NCBI GenBank assembly: GCA_039679375.1
Contig: JBDKVA010000107.1
Span: forward strand, 8,892 to 72,891
Reading direction: 5' to 3'
Source of the DNA: JBDKVA01 sp039679375
GTDB lineage: Bacteria; Bacillota; Clostridia; Acetivibrionales; DTU013
DNA: 64,000 nucleotides
Part shown: piece after piece, positions 45,560 to 55,464 of the stretch
How positions within the stretch are numbered: position 1 is the first letter of the stretch
Layout: each line of letters begins with the position of its first letter
The notes under the pieces: generated by a model
Database searches by the model: none
What the model saw: only the letters and a program-made list of their open reading frames with translations
What the model was told of the DNA's origin: nothing
Translations under genes and position numbers: made by a program

Positions 45560-46285
45560 TATTTTGTGCATTTTTTTCAATATTGTGTCTTTCAGAAATA
45601 CACCCACTGCAAATAAAATCAGCGCTGCAGCAGAAAGTGCAATTACGATCCCGTAATTGCCTTTTTGTGTATTGCTGCCAATGTAGGATGAGGCCAGAAG
45701 CGCCGGAAATCTGCCCATCATGATGATGGAGAAAAACCTCAGAGGCTTCAGCGGGGTGATACCGGCTATATATGTAAGAATATCCTTGGGCATTCCGGGA
45801 ATCAGGAACAGGATAAACATCGCCGACTCGGATCTCTTGCTGTTAATCATAAAATTGAACTTCTTCAGATGCTCCGGCGTAACCACCAGCTTGACCAGCC
45901 TGTATCCAAGAAAGCGCGCTACAAAGAATACCAGCACGGATCCGGCGACAATACCCGCCAGCGAATAAAGCGTACCCAGCCAGGTTCCGTAAATATATCC
46001 GCCCGCAAGCTGTACAAACTCACCGGGGATTGCTGCCACTACCACCTGGAGCACCTGTATTCCCATAAACACAAGAACTCCCTTCCAGCCGTATGAATTG
46101 AGCAATTCTTTAAGCTCATCAGGGTTCCGTGCAAGTTTGGTTAGCTGCAGGCCGTATTTTACCGTCACATAGACCAATACTCCAAGAAAAACAGTGATCA
46201 GTACAATATCAAGTACTAATCTCCATTTTTTGTGCCTGTCCATTTTTTCCTTGCCCGTGTCTATTTCTTTATCAACTGCATCCAA
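45554..46285 (-). CDS. TVP38/TMEM64 family membrane protein
   Basis: The membrane protein (243 residues from the TTG chosen) has about five hydrophobic segments and the SNARE-associated/DedA core: IPGEFVQLAGGYIYGTWLGT, AGSVLVFFVARFLG and FLIPGMPKDILTYIAG. The family probably handles lipid scrambling or small-molecule transport. The TTG at 46285 follows AGAGGT by 7 nt; an ATG at 46243 with AAGGA is an alternative. The start overlaps or abuts the end of parC. Confidence 0.85.
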   Translation of the reverse strand: MDAVDKEIDTGKEKMDRHKKWRLVLDIVLITVFLGVLVYVTVKYGLQLTKLARNPDELKELLNSYGWKGVLVFMGIQVLQVVVAAIPGEFVQLAGGYIYGTWLGTLYSLAGIVAGSVLVFFVARFLGYRLVKLVVTPEHLKKFNFMINSKRSESAMFILFLIPGMPKDILTYIAGITPLKPLRFFSIIMMGRFPALLASSYIGSNTQKGNYGIVIALSAAALILFAVGVFLKDTILKKMHKIS

Positions 46286-46298
46286 TGATCGTACCTCT

Positions 46299-48488
46299 TT
46301 ACTTATCAAACTTTATTTCCAGCTGCCTGTTTTCCGCGTCTTCTTCCCTGAAATAGCACCCTATTGCAGGAATGGAACGCGTCCGGTAATAATCCGGATT
46401 TTTAATACCGGATTCCCCGATTGTCCTGACTGAACACATAAAGCTTCCTTTTTTCTCTTTGAGCACCTGCACCCCCTGTGAATTGCGTGAGGACTTGGGA
46501 TTGATGTTGGCGGTACTGAATATGAGAACCTTGTTGATACTGCTGTAGGCCACCAGCTCAGTGTCGGTTTCCAGATATCTTACGTCAACCAGCGGTGAAT
46601 GATCATCATAGGCATTCGCCAGCTTCTTTCTGTTCGTCTTCGTTGCATAGCTCTCCAGCTCGATTTTTGCACTCTTTCCGTTTTCAAAAGAGAATAGCAT
46701 CCAGCCTGCATAATTGTCTGTTGCAACCATATAAATGATTTTTTCACCTGCTTCAAGCTGCAGCAAATTGGTCAGATATTCACCCAATGCGCTTGCCTTG
46801 CAGTCGCTGATCTCGTAAATACGCAGTTTGTATACTGTTTGCCGGTTGGAAAACAACAGGAGTTCCGCCTTATTGTGCGTCTCAATTTCCTGGGTAATCG
46901 TATCCTCATCCTTGAGTTTGTGTTCCGGGCTGGCTCTCAATGAAACCAGAGGAATCTTCTTGAGGTAATTCTGTTCTGTCAGGAAAAGCTTCAGATTGTA
47001 ATCCTCGACCATATGCTCCTCTGTGATTTCCTCCACATGAGATTCTGGTACGATTTCTGTTTTTCTTGGCTGAGCATGCTTTTTGGAAACCTCATTCAAT
47101 TGTTTTATAATGATTTTCCTTATTCTTTGTTCATCATTACAGATATCTTTAAGGTCTTCTATTTCCTTTTGTAAAGTCTCGACTTCGCTTACCCGGTCAA
47201 GTATATACTCACGGTTCAGGTTTCTCAGTCTGATCTCTGCAATGAATTCAGCCTGCACGCGGTCAATGCCAAAGCCCTCCATCAAATTAGGAACAACCTG
47301 CGAATCATGCTCGGTATTGCGGATGATCGCAATTGCCTTATCAATGTCCAGCAGTATTTTTTTGAGGCCAAGCAGCAAATGCAGCTTCTCCTCTTTCTTA
47401 TCAATATCGAACTGTGTTTGCCTCCTGATGCAGCCGGTCCGGAAACTCAGCCACTCCTTCAGTATAGCCCGGATGCCCATAACTCTGGGGCTGCTTCCAA
47501 CAAGGATATTAAAGTTGCAATTAAAGGCATCCTGCAGCGGGGTCAGCATGAAAAGCTTGTTCATGATCACATCCGGATCGGCGCTTTTTCTGATATCAAG
47601 CGTTATTTTCAATCCGTCCAGATCCGTCTCATCGCGTACATCAACGATATCCTTTATTTTCCCGTTTTTGACCAGTTCAATGACGACGTCAATAATGGCT
47701 TCTGAAGTTGTAGTGTATGGAATCTCATAAATTTCTATACAGCTGTTTTGCTTGTCATAATTATATTTGGCTCTGACCTTGAAGCTTCCTCTACCCGTTT
47801 CAAAGATCTCGCGTATTTCCTGTTCCTTGTATATAAGGATCCCACCGGTCGAAAAGTCAGGAGCCTTGACATACTGCAACAGATCGGCATTTTCATCCGC
47901 AATATAGGCTATGGTCGCATCACATATTTCCTTTAGATTGAAGCTGCAGAGGTTGCTTGCCATGCCTACCGCTATGCCCTGGTTGGCATTTACCAGTACG
48001 CTCGGAAAAGCAGCGGGAAGCAGGGTGGGCTCTTTCATTGTGCCGTCATAATTGTCGATAAAATCCACCGCATTTTTATCAAGATCCCGGAATAGCTCCT
48101 CACACAGCTTCTCCAGCTTGACTTCGGTGTAACGGGCGGCTGCATAGTGCATATCTCTCGAATATTGCCTGCCCATATTCCCCTTCGAGTCTACGTATGC
48201 ATGAAGCAGTGCGCCGTTGCCTCTTGTCAGCCTGACCATCGTTTCATAAATCGCCGTATCGCCATGAGGGTTCAATTTCATAGTCTGGCCGACCACATTG
48301 GCTGATTTGGTCCTGCTTCCCGTCAGAAGCCCCATTTTATACATCGTATAAAGGAGCTTCCTGTGAGAGGGCTTAAAGCCGTCAATTTCCGGAATTGCCC
48401 TTGATACGATGACACTCATCGCATAAGGCATATAGTTCTGTTCCAGCGTATCTGCAATTTTCTGCGTTACAAGATTCTTTTCTGCCAT
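46299..48488 (-). CDS. parC: Type IIA topoisomerase subunit A (ParC-like)
   Basis: The 729-residue DNA-breakage subunit has IVSRAIPEIDGFKPSHRKLLY near the start, the active-site Tyr at Y120 (AAARYTEV), and a tower/coiled-coil region. A short C-terminal beta-pinwheel lacks the GyrA box (QRRGGKG), which favours topoisomerase IV over gyrase. Its partner lies upstream at 49098. Chromosome decatenation is the expected role. Confidence 0.9.
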   Translation of the reverse strand: MAEKNLVTQKIADTLEQNYMPYAMSVIVSRAIPEIDGFKPSHRKLLYTMYKMGLLTGSRTKSANVVGQTMKLNPHGDTAIYETMVRLTRGNGALLHAYVDSKGNMGRQYSRDMHYAAARYTEVKLEKLCEELFRDLDKNAVDFIDNYDGTMKEPTLLPAAFPSVLVNANQGIAVGMASNLCSFNLKEICDATIAYIADENADLLQYVKAPDFSTGGILIYKEQEIREIFETGRGSFKVRAKYNYDKQNSCIEIYEIPYTTTSEAIIDVVIELVKNGKIKDIVDVRDETDLDGLKITLDIRKSADPDVIMNKLFMLTPLQDAFNCNFNILVGSSPRVMGIRAILKEWLSFRTGCIRRQTQFDIDKKEEKLHLLLGLKKILLDIDKAIAIIRNTEHDSQVVPNLMEGFGIDRVQAEFIAEIRLRNLNREYILDRVSEVETLQKEIEDLKDICNDEQRIRKIIIKQLNEVSKKHAQPRKTEIVPESHVEEITEEHMVEDYNLKLFLTEQNYLKKIPLVSLRASPEHKLKDEDTITQEIETHNKAELLLFSNRQTVYKLRIYEISDCKASALGEYLTNLLQLEAGEKIIYMVATDNYAGWMLFSFENGKSAKIELESYATKTNRKKLANAYDDHSPLVDVRYLETDTELVAYSSINKVLIFSTANINPKSSRNSQGVQVLKEKKGSFMCSVRTIGESGIKNPDYYRTRSIPAIGCYFREEDAENRQLEIKFDK

Positions 48489-48562
48489 ATTATTGCCTTC
48501 CTGTATCTTCTATAATAAATACGTGTTAAAAGCCCAAGCGTCTGACGGTTTTATCTCTGTCT

Positions 48563-49063
48563 TTAAAATACGCCGGCCTTTTCGCTTCCTTCATCCTGCC
48601 ATCCTTTGCATACGTCAATCCACTCCAGGCTGCCGGAGTACTTTTCCAATTCTTCCGGTGTAAGCTCGATTGCGCTATTGCTGCTGCCACACGCCGGAAA
48701 TACTGTTTTGAAGCGTCTCAGAGAGATATCCAGATACACTCGGACGCCCTGATTCACACCAAATGGGCACACACCGCCAACGGCATGACCGACAAGCTCC
48801 CGGACCTCATCCGGTGCAAGCATCTTCGCCTTTGTCCTGAACAAACCCTTGAACTTTGTATTGTCTACTTTTGCATCGCCTGCAGCAACAATTAGTACAC
48901 AACTGCCGTCTATGCCAAACGACAACGTCTTGGCGATCCGTTCAGGTTCGCAATTCAATGCTTTTGCCGCCAGTTCAACCGTCGCGCTCGATACATCAAA
49001 TTCACGGATGTCTCCATCCCTGCCCCATTGTTTCAAATAATCCCTGACCTTTTCAATTGCCAT
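48563..49063 (-). CDS. YbaK/EbsC-type aminoacyl-tRNA deacylase
   Basis: The 166-residue protein has the YbaK/ProX fold, with AKTLSFGIDGSCVLIVAAGDAKVDNTKFK shortened to its core Lys-containing strand, VGGVCPFGV, and ACGSSNSAIELTPEEL at the end. It should hydrolyse mischarged tRNA such as Cys- or Ala-tRNA-Pro in trans. It is inserted between the parE-like and parC-like genes on the same strand. Confidence 0.87.
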   Translation of the reverse strand: MAIEKVRDYLKQWGRDGDIREFDVSSATVELAAKALNCEPERIAKTLSFGIDGSCVLIVAAGDAKVDNTKFKGLFRTKAKMLAPDEVRELVGHAVGGVCPFGVNQGVRVYLDISLRRFKTVFPACGSSNSAIELTPEELEKYSGSLEWIDVCKGWQDEGSEKAGVF

Positions 49064-49097
49064 TTTACATTATCTCCCTATGTATTTTAGCCGACCC

Positions 49098-51080
49098 TTA
49101 GCTTACATCGATCATGTCCATATATTTTGTACCATTCTCTTCAATAAAGCTCTTTCTGCCCTGCAAATTATCTCCCAGCAGCAGGTCAAACATCAGCTCG
49201 GTTTTCGCGATGTCATCCGGCACGATTTTGATAAGCCTCCTGGTTTCCGGATTCATGGTGGTCTGCCACATCATTTCGGGCTCATTCTCGCCAAGTCCCT
49301 TGGAACGCTGTATGGTGTACTTGTTATTATCCAGCTTCGAAGTAATAAGCACCCTTTCCTTTTCCGTATAGGCAAAGTAGGTCTTGCCTTTGCTGTTTAT
49401 TTCAAAAAGAGGCGACTCTGCAATGAACACCTTTCCGCACTCGATCAGTGTCGGCACCAGCCTGTACAGCATCGCCAGGATCAGCGTCCTGATCTGGAAC
49501 CCGTCCACATCGGCGTCGGTGCAAATAATGATCTTGCCCCATCTCAGATTGCCCAGGTCGAAGGTGTTCAGATCCTTGTTGTGCCTGGATTTGATTTCGA
49601 CGCCGCAGCCCAGCACCTTTAACAGATCAACGATGATTTCATTCTTGAATATGCTGTCATATTCCGCCTTCAGGCAGTTCAGTATCTTGCCCCTGACAGG
49701 CATGATCGCCTGGAACTCGGCGTCCCTGCCCATCTTGCAGGAACCCAGTGCCGAATCGCCTTCCACGATGTACAGTTCCCTTCTGCTCAGGTCCTTTGTC
49801 CTGCAGTCCACAAACTTCTTGACCCTGTTGGACATATCTATGGTGCCGCCGAGCTTCTTTTTGATATTGATCCTGGTTTTTTCTGCAGTTTCACGGCTGC
49901 GCTTGTTGACAAGCATCTGCTCTACGATCCTGTCGCTTTCCATCTTGTTTTCAATCAAATAGATTTCAAGCTGCTGCTTCAGAAAGTCCGTCATGGCTTC
50001 CTGTATGAACTTGTTCGTAATGGATTTCTTGGTCTGGTTTTCATAGCTCGTTACCGTTGAAAAGGAACTGGTAACAAGCACCAGGCTGTCCTGTATATCA
50101 GCAAAGGTGATTTTTGCTTCGTCTTTATTATATTTACCCTTATTCCTGATACATTTGTCCAGTTCATAAACAAAGGCCGTCCTGACCGCCCTGTCGGGTG
50201 AGCCGCCATGCTCGAGGAAGCTGGAATTGTGGTAATATTCCAGCAGATTGATCTCGTTGTTAAAGCAGAAGGCAATTTGCATTTTTACCTTGTATTCAGG
50301 TTTGTCCTCCCTGTCTCTGCCCCTGACGGAGGTCTCATAATATTGGATACCGGTATAGCCCTTGTCGCCGCTTATTTCAGCAATATAATCAACAATGCCG
50401 TTTTTGTAGCAGTATTCATAGGTATTTCCCGAAGCTTCATCAAGCAGCGTGAATTCCAGGCCTGCATTCACCACCGCCTGCTTCTTCAGTGTTGTCATAT
50501 AATATTCCAATGGTATGTTGATATCGGTAAAGACATCCAGATCCGGCTTCCATCTTTGTATTGTACCCGTGCTCTGGTATTTGCACTTTTCCTTTATCAG
50601 CCCGCCGATGTTTTCACCCTTTTCAAACCGCAGATCATACCTGAATCCATCCCTGAAAACGGTAACATCCATAAATTCGGAGCTGTACTGCGTAGCGCAG
50701 CTGCCCAAGCCGTTAAGTCCCAGGCTGAATTCATAATTTTCTCCGGAGTTGTTTTTATATTTGCCGCCTGCATAGAGCTCGCAGAAAACGAGTTCCCAAT
50801 TGTACCGGTTCTCCTTCACATTGAAATCGAGCGGGATCCCTCTCCCATAATCCCTGACGGTTATGGAGCAATCGCTGTGGCGGATGACTTCGATTTTTTC
50901 TCCAAAACCTTCCCTGGCTTCATCGATTGAATTGGACAAAATCTCAAAGAAGGAATGCTCGCAGCCCTCCATGCCATCCGAGCCAAATATGACGCCAGGC
51001 CTTAGCCTGACCCTGTCGGCTCCCTTCAGGGACGATATGCTTTCATTCCCGTAGACTTCTTCTTTTTTCCCCTTTGTCAT
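49098..51080 (-). CDS. parE: Type IIA topoisomerase subunit B (ParE-like)
   Basis: This 660-residue ATPase subunit has the GHKL site EILSNSIDEA (N50), DYGRGIPLD, and GLNGLGSCATQYSSEF as lid. The Toprim motifs are VEGDSALGS and CTDADVDGFQIRTL. Length and C-terminal PETRRLIKI fit ParE/GyrB. With the ParC-like protein at 46299 it should form topoisomerase IV. Start by GGAGGGAAGG. Confidence 0.92.
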   Translation of the reverse strand: MTKGKKEEVYGNESISSLKGADRVRLRPGVIFGSDGMEGCEHSFFEILSNSIDEAREGFGEKIEVIRHSDCSITVRDYGRGIPLDFNVKENRYNWELVFCELYAGGKYKNNSGENYEFSLGLNGLGSCATQYSSEFMDVTVFRDGFRYDLRFEKGENIGGLIKEKCKYQSTGTIQRWKPDLDVFTDINIPLEYYMTTLKKQAVVNAGLEFTLLDEASGNTYEYCYKNGIVDYIAEISGDKGYTGIQYYETSVRGRDREDKPEYKVKMQIAFCFNNEINLLEYYHNSSFLEHGGSPDRAVRTAFVYELDKCIRNKGKYNKDEAKITFADIQDSLVLVTSSFSTVTSYENQTKKSITNKFIQEAMTDFLKQQLEIYLIENKMESDRIVEQMLVNKRSRETAEKTRINIKKKLGGTIDMSNRVKKFVDCRTKDLSRRELYIVEGDSALGSCKMGRDAEFQAIMPVRGKILNCLKAEYDSIFKNEIIVDLLKVLGCGVEIKSRHNKDLNTFDLGNLRWGKIIICTDADVDGFQIRTLILAMLYRLVPTLIECGKVFIAESPLFEINSKGKTYFAYTEKERVLITSKLDNNKYTIQRSKGLGENEPEMMWQTTMNPETRRLIKIVPDDIAKTELMFDLLLGDNLQGRKSFIEENGTKYMDMIDVS

Positions 51081-51281
51081 TTGTGCCTTCCCTCCGGTTT
51101 ACTGCAGATTGATTCATTCTCTGTCACTATTATTCCTTAAATATTTTTTAAAGTCAAGATGAGCAATCTGTTTATCGTTCAACGCCGGACTTTAAAATAA
51201 CCACTACGTTTTTACAGGTGTGAATGATATTGCCAGCATGATTCTGCTCGATTTTTCAAAATATATCTTTGAGGTGATTAT

Positions 51282-51887
51282 ATGAAAAAAAGAGCAATTT
51301 TAATTTTTATATTCCTGTTAATATTTACAGCGCAGGTATATGCACAATCCACTTATACAGTTCAAAGCGGCGATACGATGTGGAAAATCGCCACCCGCTA
51401 TCAGGTAGGGATCAGTGAGATTATATCCGCTAACCCGCAAATAAAAAATCCCGCACTGATTTACCCCGGGCAAAAAATAACCATACCAACCGTAACATCA
51501 ACTACACAGGAAAATGAAGTAATCCGGCTTGTCAACATTGAAAGGTCAAAAGCGGGCCTTCAACAGCTGACAATGAATTGGCAGCTTTGCAGGGTAGCAA
51601 GATATAAGTCTGCAGATATGGCGAGCAAGGGATATTTTTCACACACTTCCCCGACCTACGGGACACCGTTCCAGATGATGGAATCATTTGGACTGCGATT
51701 CTCAGCCGCCGGCGAAAATATTGCCTACGGGCAGCGCACTCCTGCGGAAGTAATGAATGCATGGATGAATTCACCCGGACACAGAAATAATATCCTAAGC
51801 CGTTCATTTACCGAAATCGGTGTTGGCCTGGCAAAGAACAAGAATGGCGTCTGCTACTGGACACAACAGTTTATGAAGCCGATGTAG
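51282..51887 (+). CDS. LysM-CAP domain secreted protein
   Basis: In this 201-residue protein a signal peptide (residues 1-21, cut after VYA) precedes one LysM domain (YTVQSGDTMWKIATRY, about 24-68). A CAP/SCP domain (about 76-200) follows with FSHTSPTYGTPF, AGENIAYGQRTP and SPGHRNNILSRSFTEIGVG. This is the YkwD/SafA-like layout found in spore coats and cell walls. Start by GAGGTGATT. It stands alone and ends at a strong terminator. Confidence 0.93.
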   Translation: MKKRAILIFIFLLIFTAQVYAQSTYTVQSGDTMWKIATRYQVGISEIISANPQIKNPALIYPGQKITIPTVTSTTQENEVIRLVNIERSKAGLQQLTMNWQLCRVARYKSADMASKGYFSHTSPTYGTPFQMMESFGLRFSAAGENIAYGQRTPAEVMNAWMNSPGHRNNILSRSFTEIGVGLAKNKNGVCYWTQQFMKPM

Positions 51888-51915
51888 GATTTCAATGGGA
51901 AGTTAAAAATCAGTT

Positions 51916-51950
51916 AAAATCCAGGGGACTCGATGTCCCCGGGATTTTTA
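51916..51950. terminator. Bidirectional terminator
   Basis: AAAATCC-AGGGGAC and GTCCCC-GGGATTTTT pair around TCGAT. It serves the converging LysM-CAP and ThrE-like genes. Confidence 0.88.
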
Positions 51951-52388
51951 TTTATACGGGCGGGCTTGCTTTTTAGGTTTCGAAATGATTCTGAATAACG
52001 CTGTCACAAGCAATATGCCAAATGCAATGGCGCAGGCGCCTGTCAATGTTTCAACCAGTTTGCCTCCGGCAGAATACAAATCATTTGACGTCATATATTG
52101 GATCGCTTCATATGCGGCAATTCCAGGCACGATAGGGAATATCCCGGGTATCGAAAAAACTGTGGAGGGTGTTTTCAGGAGCCTTGCAGCGCTTTCACTA
52201 TATAGCCCTACGGCAATAGCTCCTGCAAAAATTGAAATGACAGACTGATCTGTATATGATACAAGTCCTATGTACACCATCCAGCCGGCTACCCCCGAAA
52301 GTCCCGTAAATATAAGCTTGTACCCGCGTACATTAAAAATAAAGCCTGCGCATAGGCTGCCCAAAAAAGCCAGTATGAATTCCTGCAT
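51948..52388 (-). CDS. Threonine/serine exporter, YjjB-like subunit
   Basis: The 146-residue membrane protein has four or five helices: FILAFLGSLCAGFIFNVRG, YIGLVSYTDQSVISIFAGAI, SIPGIFPIVPGIAAYEAI and ACAIAFGILLVTALF. It matches the short ThrE2/YjjB half of the ThrE exporter. Its partner lies 4 bp upstream. Substrates in relatives are threonine, serine or succinate. Confidence 0.88.
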   Translation of the reverse strand: MQEFILAFLGSLCAGFIFNVRGYKLIFTGLSGVAGWMVYIGLVSYTDQSVISIFAGAIAVGLYSESAARLLKTPSTVFSIPGIFPIVPGIAAYEAIQYMTSNDLYSAGGKLVETLTGACAIAFGILLVTALFRIISKPKKQARPYK

Positions 52389-52392
52389 CCCG

Positions 52393-53205
52393 TCACCCCC
52401 AATTCATTACGATCGTAAGTGAAATGCCAACTCCGGCTGCCAGAGCCGCAGCAATAAGGAAAGCTTCACCAAGCCGTGTAAAGCTTGCGACCAGGTCACC
52501 GTAGAAGGCATCCTTTATTCCGTTGGTTATTGCTACTCCCGGAAGGTAAATCATCACAGACCCGATAATTATTTTAAACTCATTCAGCACCGGAAACAGC
52601 CGTATAGCCGCAATACTTAGAAAACCCGCAACAAGTCCCGCTGAAAACAATTCGAAAAATTGGAATATGCCCTTCTTGCTTAATCCCTCTTTCATAATAT
52701 ATACAATGACGCCAATGGCTGCGGCGGCCATACCGTCATAATAGCTTCCCCTGAACAGCATCGTGAACACAAAGGAACCGACTGCGGCGGCCATGAGTCT
52801 GACCGGCAGGTTATACGGTTTTCCTGATTCGATGCCGGTGAGTTCCTTTATTGCAGTTTTATAATCCGGTGTGGAATTTTTTAGATCTCTGGAAAAAGTG
52901 TTGACACGGTCTATTTTGTTCAAGTCGAACGAACGCTGGCGAATACGCTTAAATGCAGTCTGCATGCTCCCTTCTTCGTTCCTTACAGAAATGAAGATGC
53001 CCGTGGGAAGGACAAAGCTTTCACATTCCGCATGATAGCTATTGCTTATGCGGACGATCGTATCTTCCACCCTGTATATTTCAGCTCCGCTGGTAAGCAT
53101 GATCTCGCCAGCCTTTAAGACAATTTCCAACAGTTCAGCCGTTTGCATACGATTCTCCATGAAACTTTTGCTTTGCAGGTCAGCTCCTTTTTTTGATTGT
53201 AACAT
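52393..53205 (-). CDS. Threonine/serine exporter, YjjP-like subunit
   Basis: The 270-residue partner of the previous gene has an N-terminal cytosolic ThrE domain (LLEIVLKAGEIMLTSGAEIYRVEDTI, with FVLPTGIFIS) and then about five helices. It is the YjjP/DUF1212 half of a split ThrE-type exporter. Start by GGAG, 7 nt before ATG; an ATG at 53160 lacks a site. Confidence 0.88.
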   Translation of the reverse strand: MLQSKKGADLQSKSFMENRMQTAELLEIVLKAGEIMLTSGAEIYRVEDTIVRISNSYHAECESFVLPTGIFISVRNEEGSMQTAFKRIRQRSFDLNKIDRVNTFSRDLKNSTPDYKTAIKELTGIESGKPYNLPVRLMAAAVGSFVFTMLFRGSYYDGMAAAAIGVIVYIMKEGLSKKGIFQFFELFSAGLVAGFLSIAAIRLFPVLNEFKIIIGSVMIYLPGVAITNGIKDAFYGDLVASFTRLGEAFLIAAALAAGVGISLTIVMNWG

Positions 53206-53396
53206 TTCCTGGCTCCAATGTCATTTATAATTTTAATGGAAGCCTTTTCATTCTGATATTTTTCAGTTATAATATTAAAGAAAAGGTGACAATAATATTA
53301 CAAAAAAGGTGAAATATTTTCAATACAATCAATTACAGCAATTGTAGAATTGAAAATAGAAATGAATAGCATGTTAGTCAGGGGGATTAAATAATT

Positions 53397-54032
53397 ATGA
53401 GCATTCTGAATGAAATTTCACAAAACCTGCAAATAGGTAAGGCAAAGTTGGTAAAAGAACTTGTCCAGAAAGCGGTGGACGAAGGCATGAGCGCAGAGGT
53501 AATTTTGAAGGAAGGCTTGCTGGACGGTATGGGTGTGATTGGCGAGAAGTTCAAAAATAATGAAGTATATGTTCCCGATGTCCTGATTGCCGCAAGAGCT
53601 ATGAATGCGGGCACAGAGATCCTGAAGCCCCTGCTTGCCGCAAGCGGTGTAAAGGCTACAGGCAAAGTGGTGCTTGGCACAGTTGCCGGCGATCTTCATG
53701 ACATAGGGAAAAATCTTGTAAGGATGATGATGGAAGGTAAAGGGCTGGAAGTCATTGATGTAGGCATCGACGTTTCTGCAGACAAATTCATCGATACGGC
53801 CATTAAGGAAAATGCGCAGATTATTGCCTGTTCTGCCCTTTTGACTACAACGATGGGCGAAATGAAAAATGTAGTGAGCAAAGCCGTTGAGGCAGGCATT
53901 CGGGACAAGGTGACCATTATGATCGGCGGTGCTCCCGTAACCCAGAGCTTTGCAGATAATATCGGCGCGGATATTTATACACATGATGCAGCCTCTGCCG
54001 CCGATGCTGCCGTTAAAGCCTGTCAGGCATAG
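53397..54032 (+). CDS. Corrinoid protein, MtaC/MtbC-like
   Basis: This is a 211-residue methyl-carrier protein. The N-terminal helical cap (residues 1-87) has EGLLDGMGVIGEKFKNNEVYVPD, and the B12-binding domain has DLHDIG at 99-104 with cobalt ligand H101, plus SALLTTTMGEMK and GGAPVT. It should carry a methyl group between a substrate methyltransferase and a tetrahydrofolate or CoM acceptor. No methyltransferase or activator gene is adjacent. Start by AGGGGGATT. Confidence 0.94.
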   Translation: MSILNEISQNLQIGKAKLVKELVQKAVDEGMSAEVILKEGLLDGMGVIGEKFKNNEVYVPDVLIAARAMNAGTEILKPLLAASGVKATGKVVLGTVAGDLHDIGKNLVRMMMEGKGLEVIDVGIDVSADKFIDTAIKENAQIIACSALLTTTMGEMKNVVSKAVEAGIRDKVTIMIGGAPVTQSFADNIGADIYTHDAASAADAAVKACQA

Positions 54033-54124
54033 CAACAAATGATTCTGCAACTGGTGAGGGGGACTGTAATCCCCCTCATTTTTATATAATCAGAAGGATA
54101 TTGGATAGAAGAAGGATCACAGAC

Positions 54125-55408
54125 TTGAATAATGATTTAAACAATACCGGTTTTGATATCGAAAAAGCCAGAAACCATGCAGGTAACTATACCCGTGCCA
54201 CAGGCATGTATTGTACAATTATCAATTCCAGAGGCGAGTCTTTGCAGAGATCCTGCGGCGACTCGGGAATATGTGCCTTCTGCAGAAATATTCAGAATAA
54301 CCCGAAGAAGAATAAAGACTGTGCCAATGTGCATTTATACGGAAGTTACCAGTCGGAAAGATTTGATGGGAAATATGTTTTCTTCTGCCCGTTAGGACTT
54401 GTCCATTGGGCTTCCCCTATAGTAAACGACGGGATCATGAAGGGCGCATTGATTGGCGGGCCTGTACTGATGCTGAATCCGGAGGAATTCCTGCTGGAGG
54501 AATTGATCCGGGAATATGGAACTGAAGAATCGGAACTGGATGAAATAAAAAAATATGTAAAGGATGTCCCCGTAGTCCAGCCCGACGTTGTAAACAGCCT
54601 TTCCGAATTGCTTTGCATCGTTGCCGAAAGCATCAGTACAAACAGTCCGCGTCTGGAAGGGCAAAGGGATTATTATAAGCTTCAGGCAGATATTTCGGAC
54701 GCCGTGCAGCAAATCAAGCTATCTGAATACAGTCATAGCTCTACTTATCCCTACCCCTTTGAAAAGGAAAAGGAACTTCTGTCCAAAATAGCTCTGGGGG
54801 ATAAACCGTCGTCCCAGAAAATATTAAACGAAATTTTTGGCTATATATTCTTTTCATCCGGAAAGGATTTCAATATTATCAAAGCACGCGTTCTTGAACT
54901 GGCAGTACTCCTTTCAAGGGCGGCGGTAGAGGGCGGCGCGGATATTGAAGAGGTCTTCGGCCTTAATTTGAGGTATCTTTCCGATATCCACACCTTTAAA
55001 ACAGTTGAGGAACTATGCTTCTGGCTTTCCAATATCATGTCCAGATTCACCGATTGCGTCTTCAACCTGGCGGATGTACGCCATAAGGATACGATCTATA
55101 AGGCTCTGGACTATATTAAAAGAAATTTCAGCAAGAGAATAACACTGGAAGAAGTAGCCGGTCAGGTTTACCTGAACCCGTCCTACTTCAGTAAGATTTT
55201 TAAAAGCGAGATGAATACGACCTTCGTCTCATATGTGAATAAAATACGCATCAACGCTGCTAAGAATCTGCTCTCCGATATCAGCATACCACTGACTGAT
55301 ATATCCTGCATGGTAGGATTTGAGGATCAAAGCTACTTTACAAAGGTTTTCAAGAAGGCAACAGGCGTAACACCCGGCAAATACAGAGAGTCAAAAGGCC
55401 AGGCCTGA
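54125..55408 (+). CDS. PocR-domain AraC-family regulator
   Basis: The 427-residue regulator has an N-terminal PocR sensory domain (about 10-160) with Cys-rich CGDSGICAFCRN, KDCANVHLYGSYQSERFDG and YVFFCPLGLVHWASPI. A helical linker follows and a C-terminal AraC double HTH (about 330-425, ISIPLTDISCMVGFEDQSY, then FTKVFKKATGVTPG). TTG at 54125 is taken as start (AAGGA 8 nt upstream); TTG at 54101 is possible. It lies 92 bp after the corrinoid gene, whose expression it may control. Confidence 0.88.
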   Translation: MNNDLNNTGFDIEKARNHAGNYTRATGMYCTIINSRGESLQRSCGDSGICAFCRNIQNNPKKNKDCANVHLYGSYQSERFDGKYVFFCPLGLVHWASPIVNDGIMKGALIGGPVLMLNPEEFLLEELIREYGTEESELDEIKKYVKDVPVVQPDVVNSLSELLCIVAESISTNSPRLEGQRDYYKLQADISDAVQQIKLSEYSHSSTYPYPFEKEKELLSKIALGDKPSSQKILNEIFGYIFFSSGKDFNIIKARVLELAVLLSRAAVEGGADIEEVFGLNLRYLSDIHTFKTVEELCFWLSNIMSRFTDCVFNLADVRHKDTIYKALDYIKRNFSKRITLEEVAGQVYLNPSYFSKIFKSEMNTTFVSYVNKIRINAAKNLLSDISIPLTDISCMVGFEDQSYFTKVFKKATGVTPGKYRESKGQA

Positions 55409-55464
55409 TAGAGCCTGCGTCGTATAAATAATAAAAAGGCGCGATATTGTAAAGTATATAAAAA

